Shown here piece after piece: positions 23,376-32,434 of a stretch of DNA of 64,000 bases; the first letter of the stretch is position 1, and each line of letters begins with the position of its first letter. The translations under genes and the position numbers were made by a program. The notes under the pieces were generated by a model that did not search any database, was not told the DNA's origin, and was given only the letters and a program-made list of their open reading frames with translations. This stretch comes from DLAJ01 sp964655525 (GTDB lineage: Bacteria; Bacillota; Clostridia; Lachnospirales; Lachnospiraceae): contig CAZZNE010000002.1 in NCBI GenBank assembly GCA_964655525.1, positions 186,001-250,000 on the forward strand, read 5' to 3'.

Positions 23376-25696
23376 TAAACGACACCTCGCTGAAAATGCC
23401 CGTTCGTGTATGATCCGGGCGTCCATGCATCTGCGGTCGGATGCAGATAAAAGTCAAGTATTTCTTTTGTACGCGCCGCGCTCTCCATCGTAAAGTTCAG
23501 TGTGAAAGCGCCAAGCAATTGATCCTCATATAGCTTTTGCAGCTTCGGCATGTGCTTATGCATGGAAAGCGGCACACTGTTGTAGATCGTATTCAGGCAG
23601 ACGCCGCATTCCGTTTTCACATACATCCGCTGTCCTGTCCGATCTTTTAACCATGTCCGTTTCTCCGGCTGCGGACAGTGCGCCCGGTCAAATGACCGAA
23701 CGATGCAGTTTGCCGTCACCATTGTCGGTATATGCCCGTAAACCGGCATTTCCAAGCCGGAAACGCCCGCCTGTCCCGCTCTCTTCAAAAGAGCATAGAC
23801 TTCCTTCTCACATAATTCATAAGGCACGGACAGCGCACGCAGCCTTGTCTGCCAAAACCGCACGGACTCCGTATTCATACAATATAAAAACGGGGAACCG
23901 AACAAAAATTCCTTCGGCTTTTTGCCCAGTGCTTCGGCAAGGTCCGCCGCATAACGATACTCTCCCGCCGTATGCACGTAAATTCCGTCGATCGGCGCGC
24001 CGCTTTCGGCAAGCGCCCTGATCTTCCTTGTAAGCCGCTCTGTATCTTTATTTCGCAATATCCGGGGCAGATAGAGATAATACGCTTTTGACCGGGCATC
24101 CTCCGTCTGTTTCCTCTGCCCCGACAAATGCGCTGTCCCGTTTTCACGCCGGTACGCTTCATAGACGTCTACAGGAACACAGATTCCCTGCAGTAACGGA
24201 TGCGCGGCACATACGGCAAGCTGCTCCGCGCTGTCAGCAACGGCAAGATAACCGCGCGCTGTTGCCTCGTTTTGCCCGCTCGCTGTCCGGTCTGTTTTAT
24301 CACAAAGAGGCTCTCTCGCGCTTTCCTGCCGCCGCCCGGCTTCTCTTTCTCTTTCATACCGAATCAGCAGTGCCTCCTCCATTCGGCTAAGCGCTTCCCT
24401 GCGCAGCTCGTTTAATTGCCCGACCGGCATAAACACAGCCTCCGTCATGGAAATGGTAAGCTTCTCTACCGAAAATGGTGTTCCCCCTGTTTTTTGAAGC
24501 CGTTTTCTCAATTCTTCTTCGGTCAGCGGTTTGTTTGCCGCCGCCTGTACGATTTCTCCCTCACAAGTCACTTCCGTCTCATCGCAGCAAACCATCAGGC
24601 GCGCCTTTTCCCCGACCGTCATGGAAAGCGACATCGTCACGGGAATGGAGGGCCTTTGTTCCAAACAACGTTCCTTAAGCATGGCAAGCACGGATTCCTC
24701 ACAGCCGCGGTAACCCGGTTTTCCCTGCGTCAGCATATGGCCGCCGGACTGGCAATGATAATATCCGTCACCGATCTCACTTCGGACATACAACCCTCGA
24801 AGCAGAGAGAGTTCGTCCTGTGTCACGCCCTGCGCCGCCTTTCCGTCTGCAAAAAAACGATCCATCACGGCACGGTATACCGCAGTCACACCCGCACAAT
24901 ATTCCGCGTTTTTCATCCGTCCTTCAATCTTAAAAGAATCAATTCCGGCTTCCAGCAATTCCGGTATCAGCTGTACAGCACATAAATCCTTCAAGCTTAG
25001 TGCATACACGTTTCCCGACCGTTCCACCTCATACGGCAGACGGCACGGCTGCGCGCACGCGCCCCGGTTTCCGCTTCTGCCGCCGATCATGCTGCTCATC
25101 AGACATTGTCCCGAATAACTATAGCACATTGCGCCGTGGACAAAGCATTCCAGTTCCATATCGGGACATCTTTGTTTCATCCGCCATATTTCGTCAATTG
25201 ACAGTTCTCTTGCAGGAACGACACGCACCGCGCCAAGTTCCTTCGCCAGTCTGACGCCCCACTCGTCCGTGATCGTCATCTGCGTACTGCAATGAATGGC
25301 AAGATCAGGAAATTCTTTTTTTATCACGGATAACACACCGAAATCCTGCACAATGACTGCATCCAGACCGACTTCGACATAGGGGGAAAGATACGCACAA
25401 AGTCCGTCAAGCTCCTCATCTTTTAGCAGGGTGTTGACCGTCATATAAACCTTTCGTCCAAACAAATGCGCATAGCGGATAGCCGACACCAACTCGTCCT
25501 CACTGAAATTATCAGCCGCCGCACGCGCGCCGAACTGTTTTCCGGCAAGATAAACCGCGTCCGCGCCCGCATGAACAGCTGCAAGAAAGCACTCATAATT
25601 TCCGGCAGGCGCAAGCAGCTCCGTCCGTTTTATTCTGTTTTCCTCCGAATTTTTGTTTGCAGCGATGGATCGCGCTGAACCGACTGTGCCTGTCAT
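23375..25696 (-). CDS. U32 family peptidase-like RNA hydroxylase
   Basis: 773 residues. Starts with RTELLAPAGNYECFLAAVHA, the U32 TIM-barrel opening, and carries the signature ELECFVHGAMCYSYSGQCLM ... SGNRGACAQPCR with the conserved cysteines. A DUF3656-type middle region and a second barrel-like part (residues 480-760) with CGVCLNTIYNSVPLSM follow. Related U32 proteins (TrhP, RlhA) hydroxylate tRNA or 23S rRNA using prephenate, with an iron-sulfur cluster; the longer DUF3656 type corresponds to RlhA. The substrate here is inferred. The stop codon overlaps the SEDS-PBP start by one base. Confidence 0.87.
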   Translation of the reverse strand: MTGTVGSARSIAANKNSEENRIKRTELLAPAGNYECFLAAVHAGADAVYLAGKQFGARAAADNFSEDELVSAIRYAHLFGRKVYMTVNTLLKDEELDGLCAYLSPYVEVGLDAVIVQDFGVLSVIKKEFPDLAIHCSTQMTITDEWGVRLAKELGAVRVVPARELSIDEIWRMKQRCPDMELECFVHGAMCYSYSGQCLMSSMIGGRSGNRGACAQPCRLPYEVERSGNVYALSLKDLCAVQLIPELLEAGIDSFKIEGRMKNAEYCAGVTAVYRAVMDRFFADGKAAQGVTQDELSLLRGLYVRSEIGDGYYHCQSGGHMLTQGKPGYRGCEESVLAMLKERCLEQRPSIPVTMSLSMTVGEKARLMVCCDETEVTCEGEIVQAAANKPLTEEELRKRLQKTGGTPFSVEKLTISMTEAVFMPVGQLNELRREALSRMEEALLIRYEREREAGRRQESAREPLCDKTDRTASGQNEATARGYLAVADSAEQLAVCAAHPLLQGICVPVDVYEAYRRENGTAHLSGQRKQTEDARSKAYYLYLPRILRNKDTERLTRKIRALAESGAPIDGIYVHTAGEYRYAADLAEALGKKPKEFLFGSPFLYCMNTESVRFWQTRLRALSVPYELCEKEVYALLKRAGQAGVSGLEMPVYGHIPTMVTANCIVRSFDRAHCPQPEKRTWLKDRTGQRMYVKTECGVCLNTIYNSVPLSMHKHMPKLQKLYEDQLLGAFTLNFTMESAARTKEILDFYLHPTADAWTPGSYTNGHFQRGVV

Positions 25697-25701
25697 AAGT
25701 C

Positions 25702-25733
25702 AAAAAAGGGCTGTCCTATGACAGCCCCCTCCT
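25702..25733 (-). terminator. Terminator between zapA and U32 gene orientation
   Basis: GGGCTGTC/GACAGCCC stem with a CTAT loop; the minus-strand tail is TTTTTTGAC. It follows the zapA stop at 25735 and probably lowers read-through into the U32 gene, whose start is only 6 bases beyond. Confidence 0.8.
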
Positions 25734-25734
25734 T

Positions 25735-26142
25735 TTATTTTTTAGAATCCTTTAACTTCGTTTCCAAACGTACGATCTGCTTGGCGTTTTCCTGTAGTTC
25801 ACTTTGGACGCCTTTTAAGCTTTTCTCAGAATTATCCAGTTTGATCTGCGTAGCGATCAGCTCATGCTTTAAGTCATAAAGTTCCTTTTCTTTTGCCTGC
25901 AGATCTTCCTCCATAATGGAAATCTGCTTTTTAGCCTTAAAATAATCGTCCGCAATGTTCAAATGCAGTAATACATTTTGTGTATCCAACGGCTGTCGTC
26001 TGAACGAATCAATTTTCGCATAATCCGAGATCTTATTATTGATATAGGAGGCTATCTTCTGCAAATATTCTTCGCTCTCATACCCGCTCAACGTATAAAG
26101 CTTGCCGCCGATCACCACTTCCGTATCATTTTTATTCGCCAT
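25735..26142 (-). CDS. zapA: cell division protein ZapA
   Basis: 135 residues. The N-terminal ZapA domain (residues 5-80) starts TEVVIGGKLYTLSGYESEEY and has the ASYINNKISDYAK helix; a long coiled coil (residues 72-135) follows. ZapA bundles FtsZ filaments at the division site. GAGGGG precedes the ATG. Its leader contains four 36-nt stem-loop repeats (26158-26299), an unusual feature for this gene. Downstream come the U32 and SEDS-PBP genes, which fits a division/wall cluster. Confidence 0.93.
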   Translation of the reverse strand: MANKNDTEVVIGGKLYTLSGYESEEYLQKIASYINNKISDYAKIDSFRRQPLDTQNVLLHLNIADDYFKAKKQISIMEEDLQAKEKELYDLKHELIATQIKLDNSEKSLKGVQSELQENAKQIVRLETKLKDSKK

Positions 26143-26157
26143 CGTACCGAACCCCTC

Positions 26158-26299
26158 TTGGACACCGGTTGTCCAATTTCCTTCGTTCCCCTTTCGGACT
26201 CCCTGTGTCCGATCAGAATTGTTCTCCTCTCGAACTCCCTGTGTCCGATTCTATTGTTCCCTTTCGAACATCCTATGTCCGACCTTCTGTGTTCCCCTT
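26158..26299 (-). repeat. Four tandem 36-nt stem-loop repeats in the zapA leader
   Basis: Units at 26158-26193, 26194-26229, 26230-26263 (34 nt) and 26264-26299; a fifth degenerate start follows at 26300. Each unit carries an inverted repeat near its left end: TTGGACA/TGTCCAA in unit 1, TCGGAC/GTCCGA in unit 2, and TCGAAC/GTCCGA with one mismatch in units 3-4. Each ends with a GTTC(C)CC-rich spacer. Unit 1 changes both arms, keeping the pairing. The array ends 15 bases before the zapA ATG. Confidence 0.75.
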
Positions 26300-26374
26300 T
26301 CATCCTGCCGCATCCGAGCGCCACAAAATATTGCGGACATTTTACAAACAGGATACTACATCTATTATATCAAA

Positions 26375-27373
26375 TCACAACGGATTTTCAAGCCCTAAAT
26401 GATGATACGCAAAATCCGTCACCACGCGTCCGCGCGGCGTCCGGTTGATAAAACCGTTTTGAATCAGATACGGTTCATAAACATCCTCGATCGTACCTGC
26501 ATCCTCGCCGATCGCAGCCGCTAACGTATCCAGTCCGACCGGACCCCCTGCAAATTTATCGATCATGGTGTGAAGGATATTGCGATCCACATGATCAAGT
26601 CCCATTTTATCCACCTCAAGCAGATTTAATGCGGTCTCGGCAACCTCCTTCGTGATCACGCCGTCATAGCGGACCTGCGCAAAATCACGAACACGTTTTA
26701 AAATACGGTTGGCCAGTCGCGGCGTGCCGCGGCTTCTGCGCGCAAGCTCCAGCGCCCCCTCTTCATCAATTTCCACATTTAAAATCTTCGCCGAGTGCAG
26801 GATAATGAGCTTTAGCTCTTCCGTTGTATAAAACTCAAGCCGGTGGATCACGCCGAAGCGGTCCCGCAACGGCGCAGTCAACAGTCCTGCCCTTGTCGTC
26901 GCGCCGACCAGCGTAAACCGCGGAAGCTCCAAGCGGATAGAACGCGCGGTCGCGCCCTTTCCGATCATGATGTCAATCGCATAATCCTCCATCGCAGGAT
27001 ACAGCACTTCCTCGACCTGACGGTTCAGACGGTGTATTTCATCAATAAAAAGCAAATCTCCTTCCTGAAGATTGTTTAAGATCGCAGCCATCTCTCCCGG
27101 CTTTTCGATCGCAGGTCCACTCGTGACTTTTAAGTGAACGCCCATCTCGTTTGCAATAATACCGGCAAGCGTCGTCTTTCCGAGTCCCGGCGGTCCGTAA
27201 AAAAGCACATGATCCAGCGAATCATGGCGCTCCTTTGCCGCCTCAATATAAACACGCAGCGTATTTTTCGCTTTCTCCTGCCCGATATAATCATCCAATG
27301 TCTGTGGACGGAGACTTCCCTCCAGCTTTTTGTCTTCTTCCAAAAGCTCCGTTTCAATCACTCGCTTTGCCAT
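26375..27373 (-). CDS. ruvB: Holliday junction branch migration ATPase RuvB
   Basis: 332 residues, the usual size. AAA+ ATPase with Walker A GPPGLGKTT (residues 60-68), Walker B LLFIDEIHRL, sensor 1 FTLVGATTRAGLL, and the C-terminal winged helix with DVYEPYLIQNGFINRTPRGR. It drives branch migration as a hexamer with RuvA. AAAGGAGC precedes the ATG. It is 33 bases downstream of ruvA in the usual order. Confidence 0.98.
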   Translation of the reverse strand: MAKRVIETELLEEDKKLEGSLRPQTLDDYIGQEKAKNTLRVYIEAAKERHDSLDHVLFYGPPGLGKTTLAGIIANEMGVHLKVTSGPAIEKPGEMAAILNNLQEGDLLFIDEIHRLNRQVEEVLYPAMEDYAIDIMIGKGATARSIRLELPRFTLVGATTRAGLLTAPLRDRFGVIHRLEFYTTEELKLIILHSAKILNVEIDEEGALELARRSRGTPRLANRILKRVRDFAQVRYDGVITKEVAETALNLLEVDKMGLDHVDRNILHTMIDKFAGGPVGLDTLAAAIGEDAGTIEDVYEPYLIQNGFINRTPRGRVVTDFAYHHLGLENPL

Positions 27374-27406
27374 ACAAAGCTCCTTTTTTACAAATAGGAA
27401 TGTACT

Positions 27407-28015
27407 TTATAGAAATGCAAGCTGCTTGAGCGCCGCCTTTAAGAGCTGCTCCACATCCAGCTTGTCCGCATCCGGAACCGCATGGATCACCTTCGCGGCA
27501 TCCGACGGTGCATAGCCAAGCGCCGTCAGCGCCTCGATCGCCTCTTTCCGGTTTTCTCCGTATGCATCCGCTTCCTCCGGCAGCTTCTTGCTCTCCGTAC
27601 CGAGCACGTCGTCAAAAGATATTTTGTCTTTTAAATCTAATACCATCCTCTGCGCCGTCTTTGCACCGATGCCGGGTGCCTTAGCGATTTTCTTGACATC
27701 CCCCGTATAGATCGCATAGCGCAGATCCTCCACCCGGATCGCCGAGAGTACCGCCTGCGCCCCCTTCGGACCGATTCCGCTCACGGTAATGAGCAGCTTG
27801 AACATCGTAAGCTCCTCCCTCGTCGGAAAACCATACAGCCAGATCGCATCTTCCCGCACGCTCGTATAGGTATACAGCTTAACCTCATTTCCGATTGAAG
27901 GAAGGCTGGAAATATCTTCCGCCGCCATCTTAATATTATAACCGATACCGCCGGTCTCAACGACAACGTTATCCTCGTCCGTTTCCATCAATCTGCCTTT
28001 TATATATGCATACAT
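27407..28015 (-). CDS. ruvA: Holliday junction DNA helicase subunit RuvA
   Basis: 202 residues. Domain I is an OB fold (MYAYIKGRLMETDEDNVVVE); domain II holds two helix-hairpin-helix motifs (LLITVSGIGPKGAQAVLS and IAKAPGIGAKTAQRMVLDL); domain III (residues 150-200, REAIEALTALGYAPSDAAKV) contacts RuvB. GAGGGCGA precedes the ATG. Confidence 0.98.
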   Translation of the reverse strand: MYAYIKGRLMETDEDNVVVETGGIGYNIKMAAEDISSLPSIGNEVKLYTYTSVREDAIWLYGFPTREELTMFKLLITVSGIGPKGAQAVLSAIRVEDLRYAIYTGDVKKIAKAPGIGAKTAQRMVLDLKDKISFDDVLGTESKKLPEEADAYGENRKEAIEALTALGYAPSDAAKVIHAVPDADKLDVEQLLKAALKQLAFL

Positions 28016-28082
28016 GTGCTCGCCCTCACAGCTTTCATGATTCTCTGATCTGAGGAAACACTTTAATCAGCGTTTCCCTAAG

Positions 28083-28625
28083 TTATATCCATAACCTGTG
28101 TAGATACGGCTTCAGCAATCCCGCAAGCACACCGTTTAAGACACCCGCTGCACCGCCGAACAACATAAGCACCGGGAGATAATACAGCATGGCGTTCGTA
28201 TTCAAAACAAACAGCGCGACCAGAAGCTGCGCAAGATTATGCGCAATACCGCCCGCAACGCTCGTTGTGAACGGATGAAACCGTCCGAACCAAAGCATTC
28301 CGTACATCACCGCCATACTGAGCGCCGCTCCCGCAAGACTATATATAATGGAGAACAGATTGCCGAACAAAAATCCGTTAAGCACGATTCGAAGCAGATT
28401 GACGATCACCGCTTCTTTCGTGCGTCTCTCCATGAGCAGCAAAAGAACAAAGAGATTTGCCAGTCCGGGCTTGATGCCGGGTGCGCCAAAATAAACCGGA
28501 ATGAGGCTCTCCACATAGGACAGGATCATGGATACTGCAACAAAAAGACCAAGAAACGCAATCTCCCTTGTCCCCGACGATGACAGTGCTGTCTGCTTTT
28601 GAACATCATCCTTTTTCAATATCAC
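28083..28625 (-). CDS. Gx transporter family protein (HepT component I-like)
   Basis: 180 residues with about five membrane helices. Typical family stretches are EIAFLGLFVAVSMILSYVES and VYFGAPGIKPGLANLFVLLL, plus SVAGGIAHNLAQLLVALF. Such proteins were once named heptaprenyl diphosphate synthase component I and are now thought to be small ECF-type transporter-like membrane proteins. The start is GTG 28625 (or TTG 28619, which has better spacing to AGGAG). Together with the NusG-II gene upstream it forms a pair often seen in Firmicutes near flavin-transfer genes. Confidence 0.85.
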   Translation of the reverse strand: MILKKDDVQKQTALSSSGTREIAFLGLFVAVSMILSYVESLIPVYFGAPGIKPGLANLFVLLLLMERRTKEAVIVNLLRIVLNGFLFGNLFSIIYSLAGAALSMAVMYGMLWFGRFHPFTTSVAGGIAHNLAQLLVALFVLNTNAMLYYLPVLMLFGGAAGVLNGVLAGLLKPYLHRLWI

Positions 28626-28914
28626 ATGCTCCTGTTCTTTCCTTTACCTGACATGCCTGTTGTAATTTCACCATTCCTCACACCCATCTGTCTCTATTCT
28701 CTGACATCACCGTTACAATTTCCTCATGTCCTGACAGCATTGCTCACTTTTTCGGTATTTCGACCGGTAAAAAAGTGGGGCTTTTTCTTGAAATTTATGA
28801 CACACATATCACAAATCAATTCTTATTTTGCAGACTTCTCGCGTGCATCGCATATTCACACGATTAAAACTGTACACACATGTCATTTTTTATTTGTGCA
28901 GACAACTGGAATCT
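28626..28914. other. Intergenic region, no gene seen
   Basis: 289 bases between the NusG-II gene and the Gx transporter gene. It holds an imperfect inverted repeat (CACTTTTTxxCCGGT / ACCGxAAAAAGTG, about 28750-28780). I found no coding frame with a ribosome binding site and no recognisable riboswitch. Confidence 0.6.
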
Positions 28915-29316
28915 TCATCTGACAATCGTGTCATATTGTTTTTCTTCCAAGCCGTCTCCGCCCGTACCATCCGTATTGCCAATAATGGTGACTGCCAGCT
29001 TATGGGGTAGACAAATGAGACTCTCTCCCGTATGGCAAATCGTCCCCTGACGGATACAGTCCCCGTTTTCACAGTCCGCCTCCCGCACAAAAACACTGCC
29101 GTTCTCAACATGGATAAGATTATACCCACCATCCGCCGCGTCAATCCGAATTTCCTGCCCTTCCATATCAGCCAGCCGTACTCGTCGGATGATTCTTCCA
29201 TCCTGTGAAAATTCCACGTAAGCGGCGTCGCCGTGAAACAAAAATCCGCGCAGCAGGAAGCATCCGATCACGAACAATACGACTCCCGCGCCAAACAACA
29301 CATCCCTGCGTCTCAT
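28915..29316 (-). CDS. NusG domain II-containing protein
   Basis: 133 residues. One N-terminal membrane helix (residues 8-27, FGAGVVLFVIGCFLLRGFLF) followed by an extracytoplasmic NusG-II (KOW-less beta) domain, with IRIDAADGGYNLIHVENGSV and the two-cysteine-pair segment ADCENGDCIRQGTICHTGES, then ICLPHKL. The role is unknown; these proteins cluster with Gx transporters and ApbE flavin transferases. The ATG overlaps the leuD stop (ATGA), an odd coupling between a biosynthetic and a membrane gene. Confidence 0.88.
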   Translation of the reverse strand: MRRRDVLFGAGVVLFVIGCFLLRGFLFHGDAAYVEFSQDGRIIRRVRLADMEGQEIRIDAADGGYNLIHVENGSVFVREADCENGDCIRQGTICHTGESLICLPHKLAVTIIGNTDGTGGDGLEEKQYDTIVR

Positions 29317-29801
29317 TTCGCGTTAATATAATTGACAAGTCCCTCTGCATCAATGATCTTTTGCATAAATTCGGGAAAAGCCTGTCCCCGGTATTGTTTT
29401 CCTGTCGTCACATCCGTAATGATACCGGAATCAAAATCAACCTCAACTTCATCCCCATCGGCAATCTCCGCCGCCGCTTCCGGACATTCCACGATGGGAA
29501 GACCGATATTGATCGAATTGCGATAAAAGATACGCGCAAAGGTCTCGGCGATCACACAACTGATTCCTGCCGCCTTGATGGCGATCGGCGCATGCTCGCG
29601 CGACGATCCGCAACCGAAATTCTTCGTTGCGACAAGAATGTCTCCTGTTTTTACTTTTTTTACAAAGTCCGCGTCAATATCTTCCATACAGTGCGCCGCA
29701 AGCTCTTCCGCCTTGGAAGTATTTAAGTACCTTGCCGGAATGATCACGTCGGTATCCACATTATCGCCGTATTTGTGAACGGTTCCTTTTGCTGATTTCA
29801 T
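29313..29801 (-). CDS. leuD: 3-isopropylmalate dehydratase small subunit
   Basis: 162 residues, the short archaeal/Clostridial type. The swivelling domain has HKYGDNVDTDVIIPARYLNT, FGCGSSREHAPIAIKAAGIS and ARIFYRNSINIGLPIVECPE. With LeuC it converts 2-isopropylmalate to 3-isopropylmalate in leucine synthesis. AAAGGAGC precedes the ATG; it lies 64 bases downstream of leuC. Confidence 0.97.
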   Translation of the reverse strand: MKSAKGTVHKYGDNVDTDVIIPARYLNTSKAEELAAHCMEDIDADFVKKVKTGDILVATKNFGCGSSREHAPIAIKAAGISCVIAETFARIFYRNSINIGLPIVECPEAAAEIADGDEVEVDFDSGIITDVTTGKQYRGQAFPEFMQKIIDAEGLVNYINAK

Positions 29802-29865
29802 ACTCTGCTCCTTTCGATCTTAAATCGTGCCGCCATAAACGGCGCGATTTTTCACACTTCACGCT

Positions 29866-31134
29866 TTATGCATCTAATTCGCAGGGACAACTGATCTTAC
29901 CCGTGACTGCGCTTGCTGCCGCAACAGCGGGGGAAGCAAGATAAATCTCCGAATTCACATGTCCCATTCTTCCGACAAAGTTACGGTTTGTCGTGGACAC
30001 ACAGCGCTCTCCCTCCGCAAGGATTCCCATATATCCGCCAAGGCACGGTCCACACGTCGGCGTGCTGACAACAGCGCCCGCCTCAATAAAGATCTTTAAC
30101 AGACCTTCCTCCATTGCATCAAGATAAATCTTCTGCGTTGCCGGGATCACAATACAGCGCATTCCATCGGCAATATGACGTCCCTTCAGGATATTGGCCG
30201 CAATGCGCAGATCGTCAAGCCGACCGTTCGTACAGGAACCGATCACGACCTGATTGATCGGAATATCTTCTTTGATCTCATCCACGGTCTTTGTATTTTC
30301 CGGCAGATGCGGGAATGCAACCGTCGGCTTTAATGCTGACAAGTCAATCGTATAGGTCTCATCATAGACCGCGTCCTTATCCGCCTCATAAACGGTATAG
30401 CTTCTTGTCGAATGTTCCTTCATATATGCCGCCGCACGCTCATCAACAGGGAATATCCCGTTCTTTCCGCCCGCCTCGATTGCCATATTGGCAATGGTAA
30501 AGCGATCATCCATCGTTAAATGCGCGATACCGTCTCCAACAAATTCCATGGATTTATAGAGCGCGCCGTCCACACCGATCATCCCGATAATATGCAGAAT
30601 GATGTCCTTACCGCTGATCCACTTTGCCGGCTTGCCTGTTAAGACAAATTTGATCGCCGCCGGCACCTTAAACCATGCTTTTCCCGTTGCCATGCCCGCC
30701 GCCATGTCCGTGCTGCCGACGCCTGTGGAAAACGCGCCGAGTGCGCCGTAAGTACAGGTATGAGAATCCGCGCCGATGATCACATCTCCCGCAACCGTTA
30801 GTCCTTTTTCCGGCAAAAGAGCATGCTCAATGCCCATTTGACCGACCTCGAAGTAATTGGTAATCTCATTGCGGCATGCAAATTCACGGACGCATTTGCA
30901 ATGCTCTGCGGATTTAATATCTTTATTGGGCACAAAATGATCCGGCACAAGCGCGATCTTATCTTTGTCAAATACGCCTTCCACCTTCATTTTTTCAAAT
31001 TCATGGATCGCTACCGGACTTGTGATGTCATTGCCGAGAACCAGATCTAAGTCTGCCTCGATCAACTGCCCCGCTTCCACACATTCAAGCCCTGCATGCG
31101 CGGCAAGAATTTTCTGTGTCATTGTCATTCCCAT
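29866..31134 (-). CDS. leuC: 3-isopropylmalate dehydratase large subunit
   Basis: 422 residues. ATG 31134 chosen for GGAGG 7 bases upstream; an earlier ATG at 31149 lies before this site. The three cysteines of the [4Fe-4S] cluster are in IGSCTNGR and STPTCGPCLGGYMG. DHFVPNKDIKSAEHC and ADSHTCTYGALGAFSTGVGS are substrate-site motifs. It is an aconitase-family protein of the short LeuC type paired with the short LeuD. It lies downstream of ilvC with a terminator hairpin between them. Confidence 0.97.
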   Translation of the reverse strand: MGMTMTQKILAAHAGLECVEAGQLIEADLDLVLGNDITSPVAIHEFEKMKVEGVFDKDKIALVPDHFVPNKDIKSAEHCKCVREFACRNEITNYFEVGQMGIEHALLPEKGLTVAGDVIIGADSHTCTYGALGAFSTGVGSTDMAAGMATGKAWFKVPAAIKFVLTGKPAKWISGKDIILHIIGMIGVDGALYKSMEFVGDGIAHLTMDDRFTIANMAIEAGGKNGIFPVDERAAAYMKEHSTRSYTVYEADKDAVYDETYTIDLSALKPTVAFPHLPENTKTVDEIKEDIPINQVVIGSCTNGRLDDLRIAANILKGRHIADGMRCIVIPATQKIYLDAMEEGLLKIFIEAGAVVSTPTCGPCLGGYMGILAEGERCVSTTNRNFVGRMGHVNSEIYLASPAVAAASAVTGKISCPCELDA

Positions 31135-31187
31135 ATCGGTTCCTCCCAAAGCTATGATTTTACGGGTAACATTTCAGCATCTGAAAA

Positions 31188-31216
31188 CAAACGCCTCCGC
31201 AATTGATACGGAGGCG
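31188..31216 (-). terminator. Terminator after ilvC
   Basis: CGCCTCCG/CGGAGGCG stem (31192-31216) followed on the minus strand by TTTGTTTTC; directly after the ilvC stop. Confidence 0.75.
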
Positions 31217-31222
31217 CTTATT

Positions 31223-32239
31223 TTAGTTATTAATTAACTTATCCTCACCGTTCCAGCTATAAAGCTTTCTGATCTCCTCGCCGACAAGCTCTGACGGATG
31301 CTCAGCCGCAAGCTTTCTCATTGCCTTGAAGTGCGCCTGTCCGCCTGCAGAAGACATATCCAGAAGGAATTCCTTGGCAAAGCTGCCGTCCTGAATATCT
31401 TTTAAGATCTTCTTCATCGTCTTTTTGGTTTCCTCGGTGATCAGCTTCGGTCCCGTCACATAATCGCCGTACTCTGCCGTATTGGAGATCGAGTATCTCA
31501 TGCCTGCAAAACCGGACTGATAGATCAGGTCTACGATCAGCTTCATCTCATGGATACACTCAAAATAAGCATTTCTCGGATCATATCCAGCCTCAACAAG
31601 CGTTTCGAAACCTGCCTGCATCAATGCGCAGACACCGCCGCAGAGAACCGCCTGCTCGCCGAATAAGTCTGTCTCCGTCTCAGTACGGAACGTTGTCTCT
31701 AACACGCCAGCGCGTGCGCCGCCAATCGCAAGCGCATAAGCAAGCGCCATATCCTGAGCCTTTCCGGTTGCATCCTGATGAACAGCGATCAGACACGGAA
31801 CACCCTTGCCTGCCTGATACTCGCTTCTTACCGTATGGCCCGGTCCCTTCGGTGCGATCATCGTCACATCCACATCCGCAGGAGGAACGATCTGGCCGAA
31901 ATGAATATTAAAGCCATGTGCGAACATCAGCATCTTTCCTGCCGTCAGATTCGGCTCAATATCCTTTTTGTACATTGCTGCCTGAAGCTCATCATTGATC
32001 AGGATCATGATAATGTCAGCTTTTTTTGCAGCCTCCGCCGCCGTATAGACCTCAAAGCCCTGCGCCTCAGCTCTCTTCCATGATTTAGAACCTTCATAGA
32101 GACCGATGATCACATGACAGCCGGACTCCTTTGCGTTCAGCGCATGCGCATGTCCCTGACTGCCGTAACCGATCACTGCGATCGTCTTGCCGTCAAGCAT
32201 GCTCAAATTACAATCTTCCTGATAAAAAATCTTTGCCAT
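31223..32239 (-). CDS. ilvC: ketol-acid reductoisomerase
   Basis: 338 residues, class I size. The N-terminal Rossmann domain has the NADPH motif GYGSQGHAHALNAKESG and the selectivity loop GLYEGSKSWKRAEAQGFEV. The C-terminal knotted domain has FGEQAVLCGGVCALMQAGFE and ISNTAEYGDYVTG. It converts acetolactate or acetohydroxybutyrate to the dihydroxy acid. Preceded by TAGGAGGAG. Between it and ilvN (32240-32433) lie several hairpins. Confidence 0.98.
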   Translation of the reverse strand: MAKIFYQEDCNLSMLDGKTIAVIGYGSQGHAHALNAKESGCHVIIGLYEGSKSWKRAEAQGFEVYTAAEAAKKADIIMILINDELQAAMYKKDIEPNLTAGKMLMFAHGFNIHFGQIVPPADVDVTMIAPKGPGHTVRSEYQAGKGVPCLIAVHQDATGKAQDMALAYALAIGGARAGVLETTFRTETETDLFGEQAVLCGGVCALMQAGFETLVEAGYDPRNAYFECIHEMKLIVDLIYQSGFAGMRYSISNTAEYGDYVTGPKLITEETKKTMKKILKDIQDGSFAKEFLLDMSSAGGQAHFKAMRKLAAEHPSELVGEEIRKLYSWNGEDKLINN

Positions 32240-32305
32240 TTCTTTTCTCCTCCTATCAAAACACTTCGTTATAATGTATATCCTAAAAGAAGCGCTTTCT
32301 CATGC

Positions 32306-32434
32306 GTTTCTTTCTTAACATAAGAAACTCTTAAAGATTTTCGCACCAGCGAAATTCTTTTTCATTGTTGTAAACTTTTATTTTCCCGGAAGAATTGCGT
32401 CAGCAATTCTGAAAGATTGCGAAGCACTCTTTTT
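32306..32434. repeat. Hairpin cluster between ilvN and ilvC
   Basis: GTTTCTT/AAGAAAC (32306-32328), AAGATTTTCGC/GCGAAATTCTT (32334-32359, one mismatch), GAAGAATTGC/GCAATTCT (32389-32410), and an imperfect AAAG..TGC/GCA..CTTT hairpin (32412-32432) that abuts the ilvN TAA at 32434-32436. Confidence 0.65.

Noticed and set aside
26158..26299. A short CRISPR array
   Set aside because: The 36-nt period is suggestive, but units are contiguous without unique spacers, are only partly identical, and no cas gene is near.
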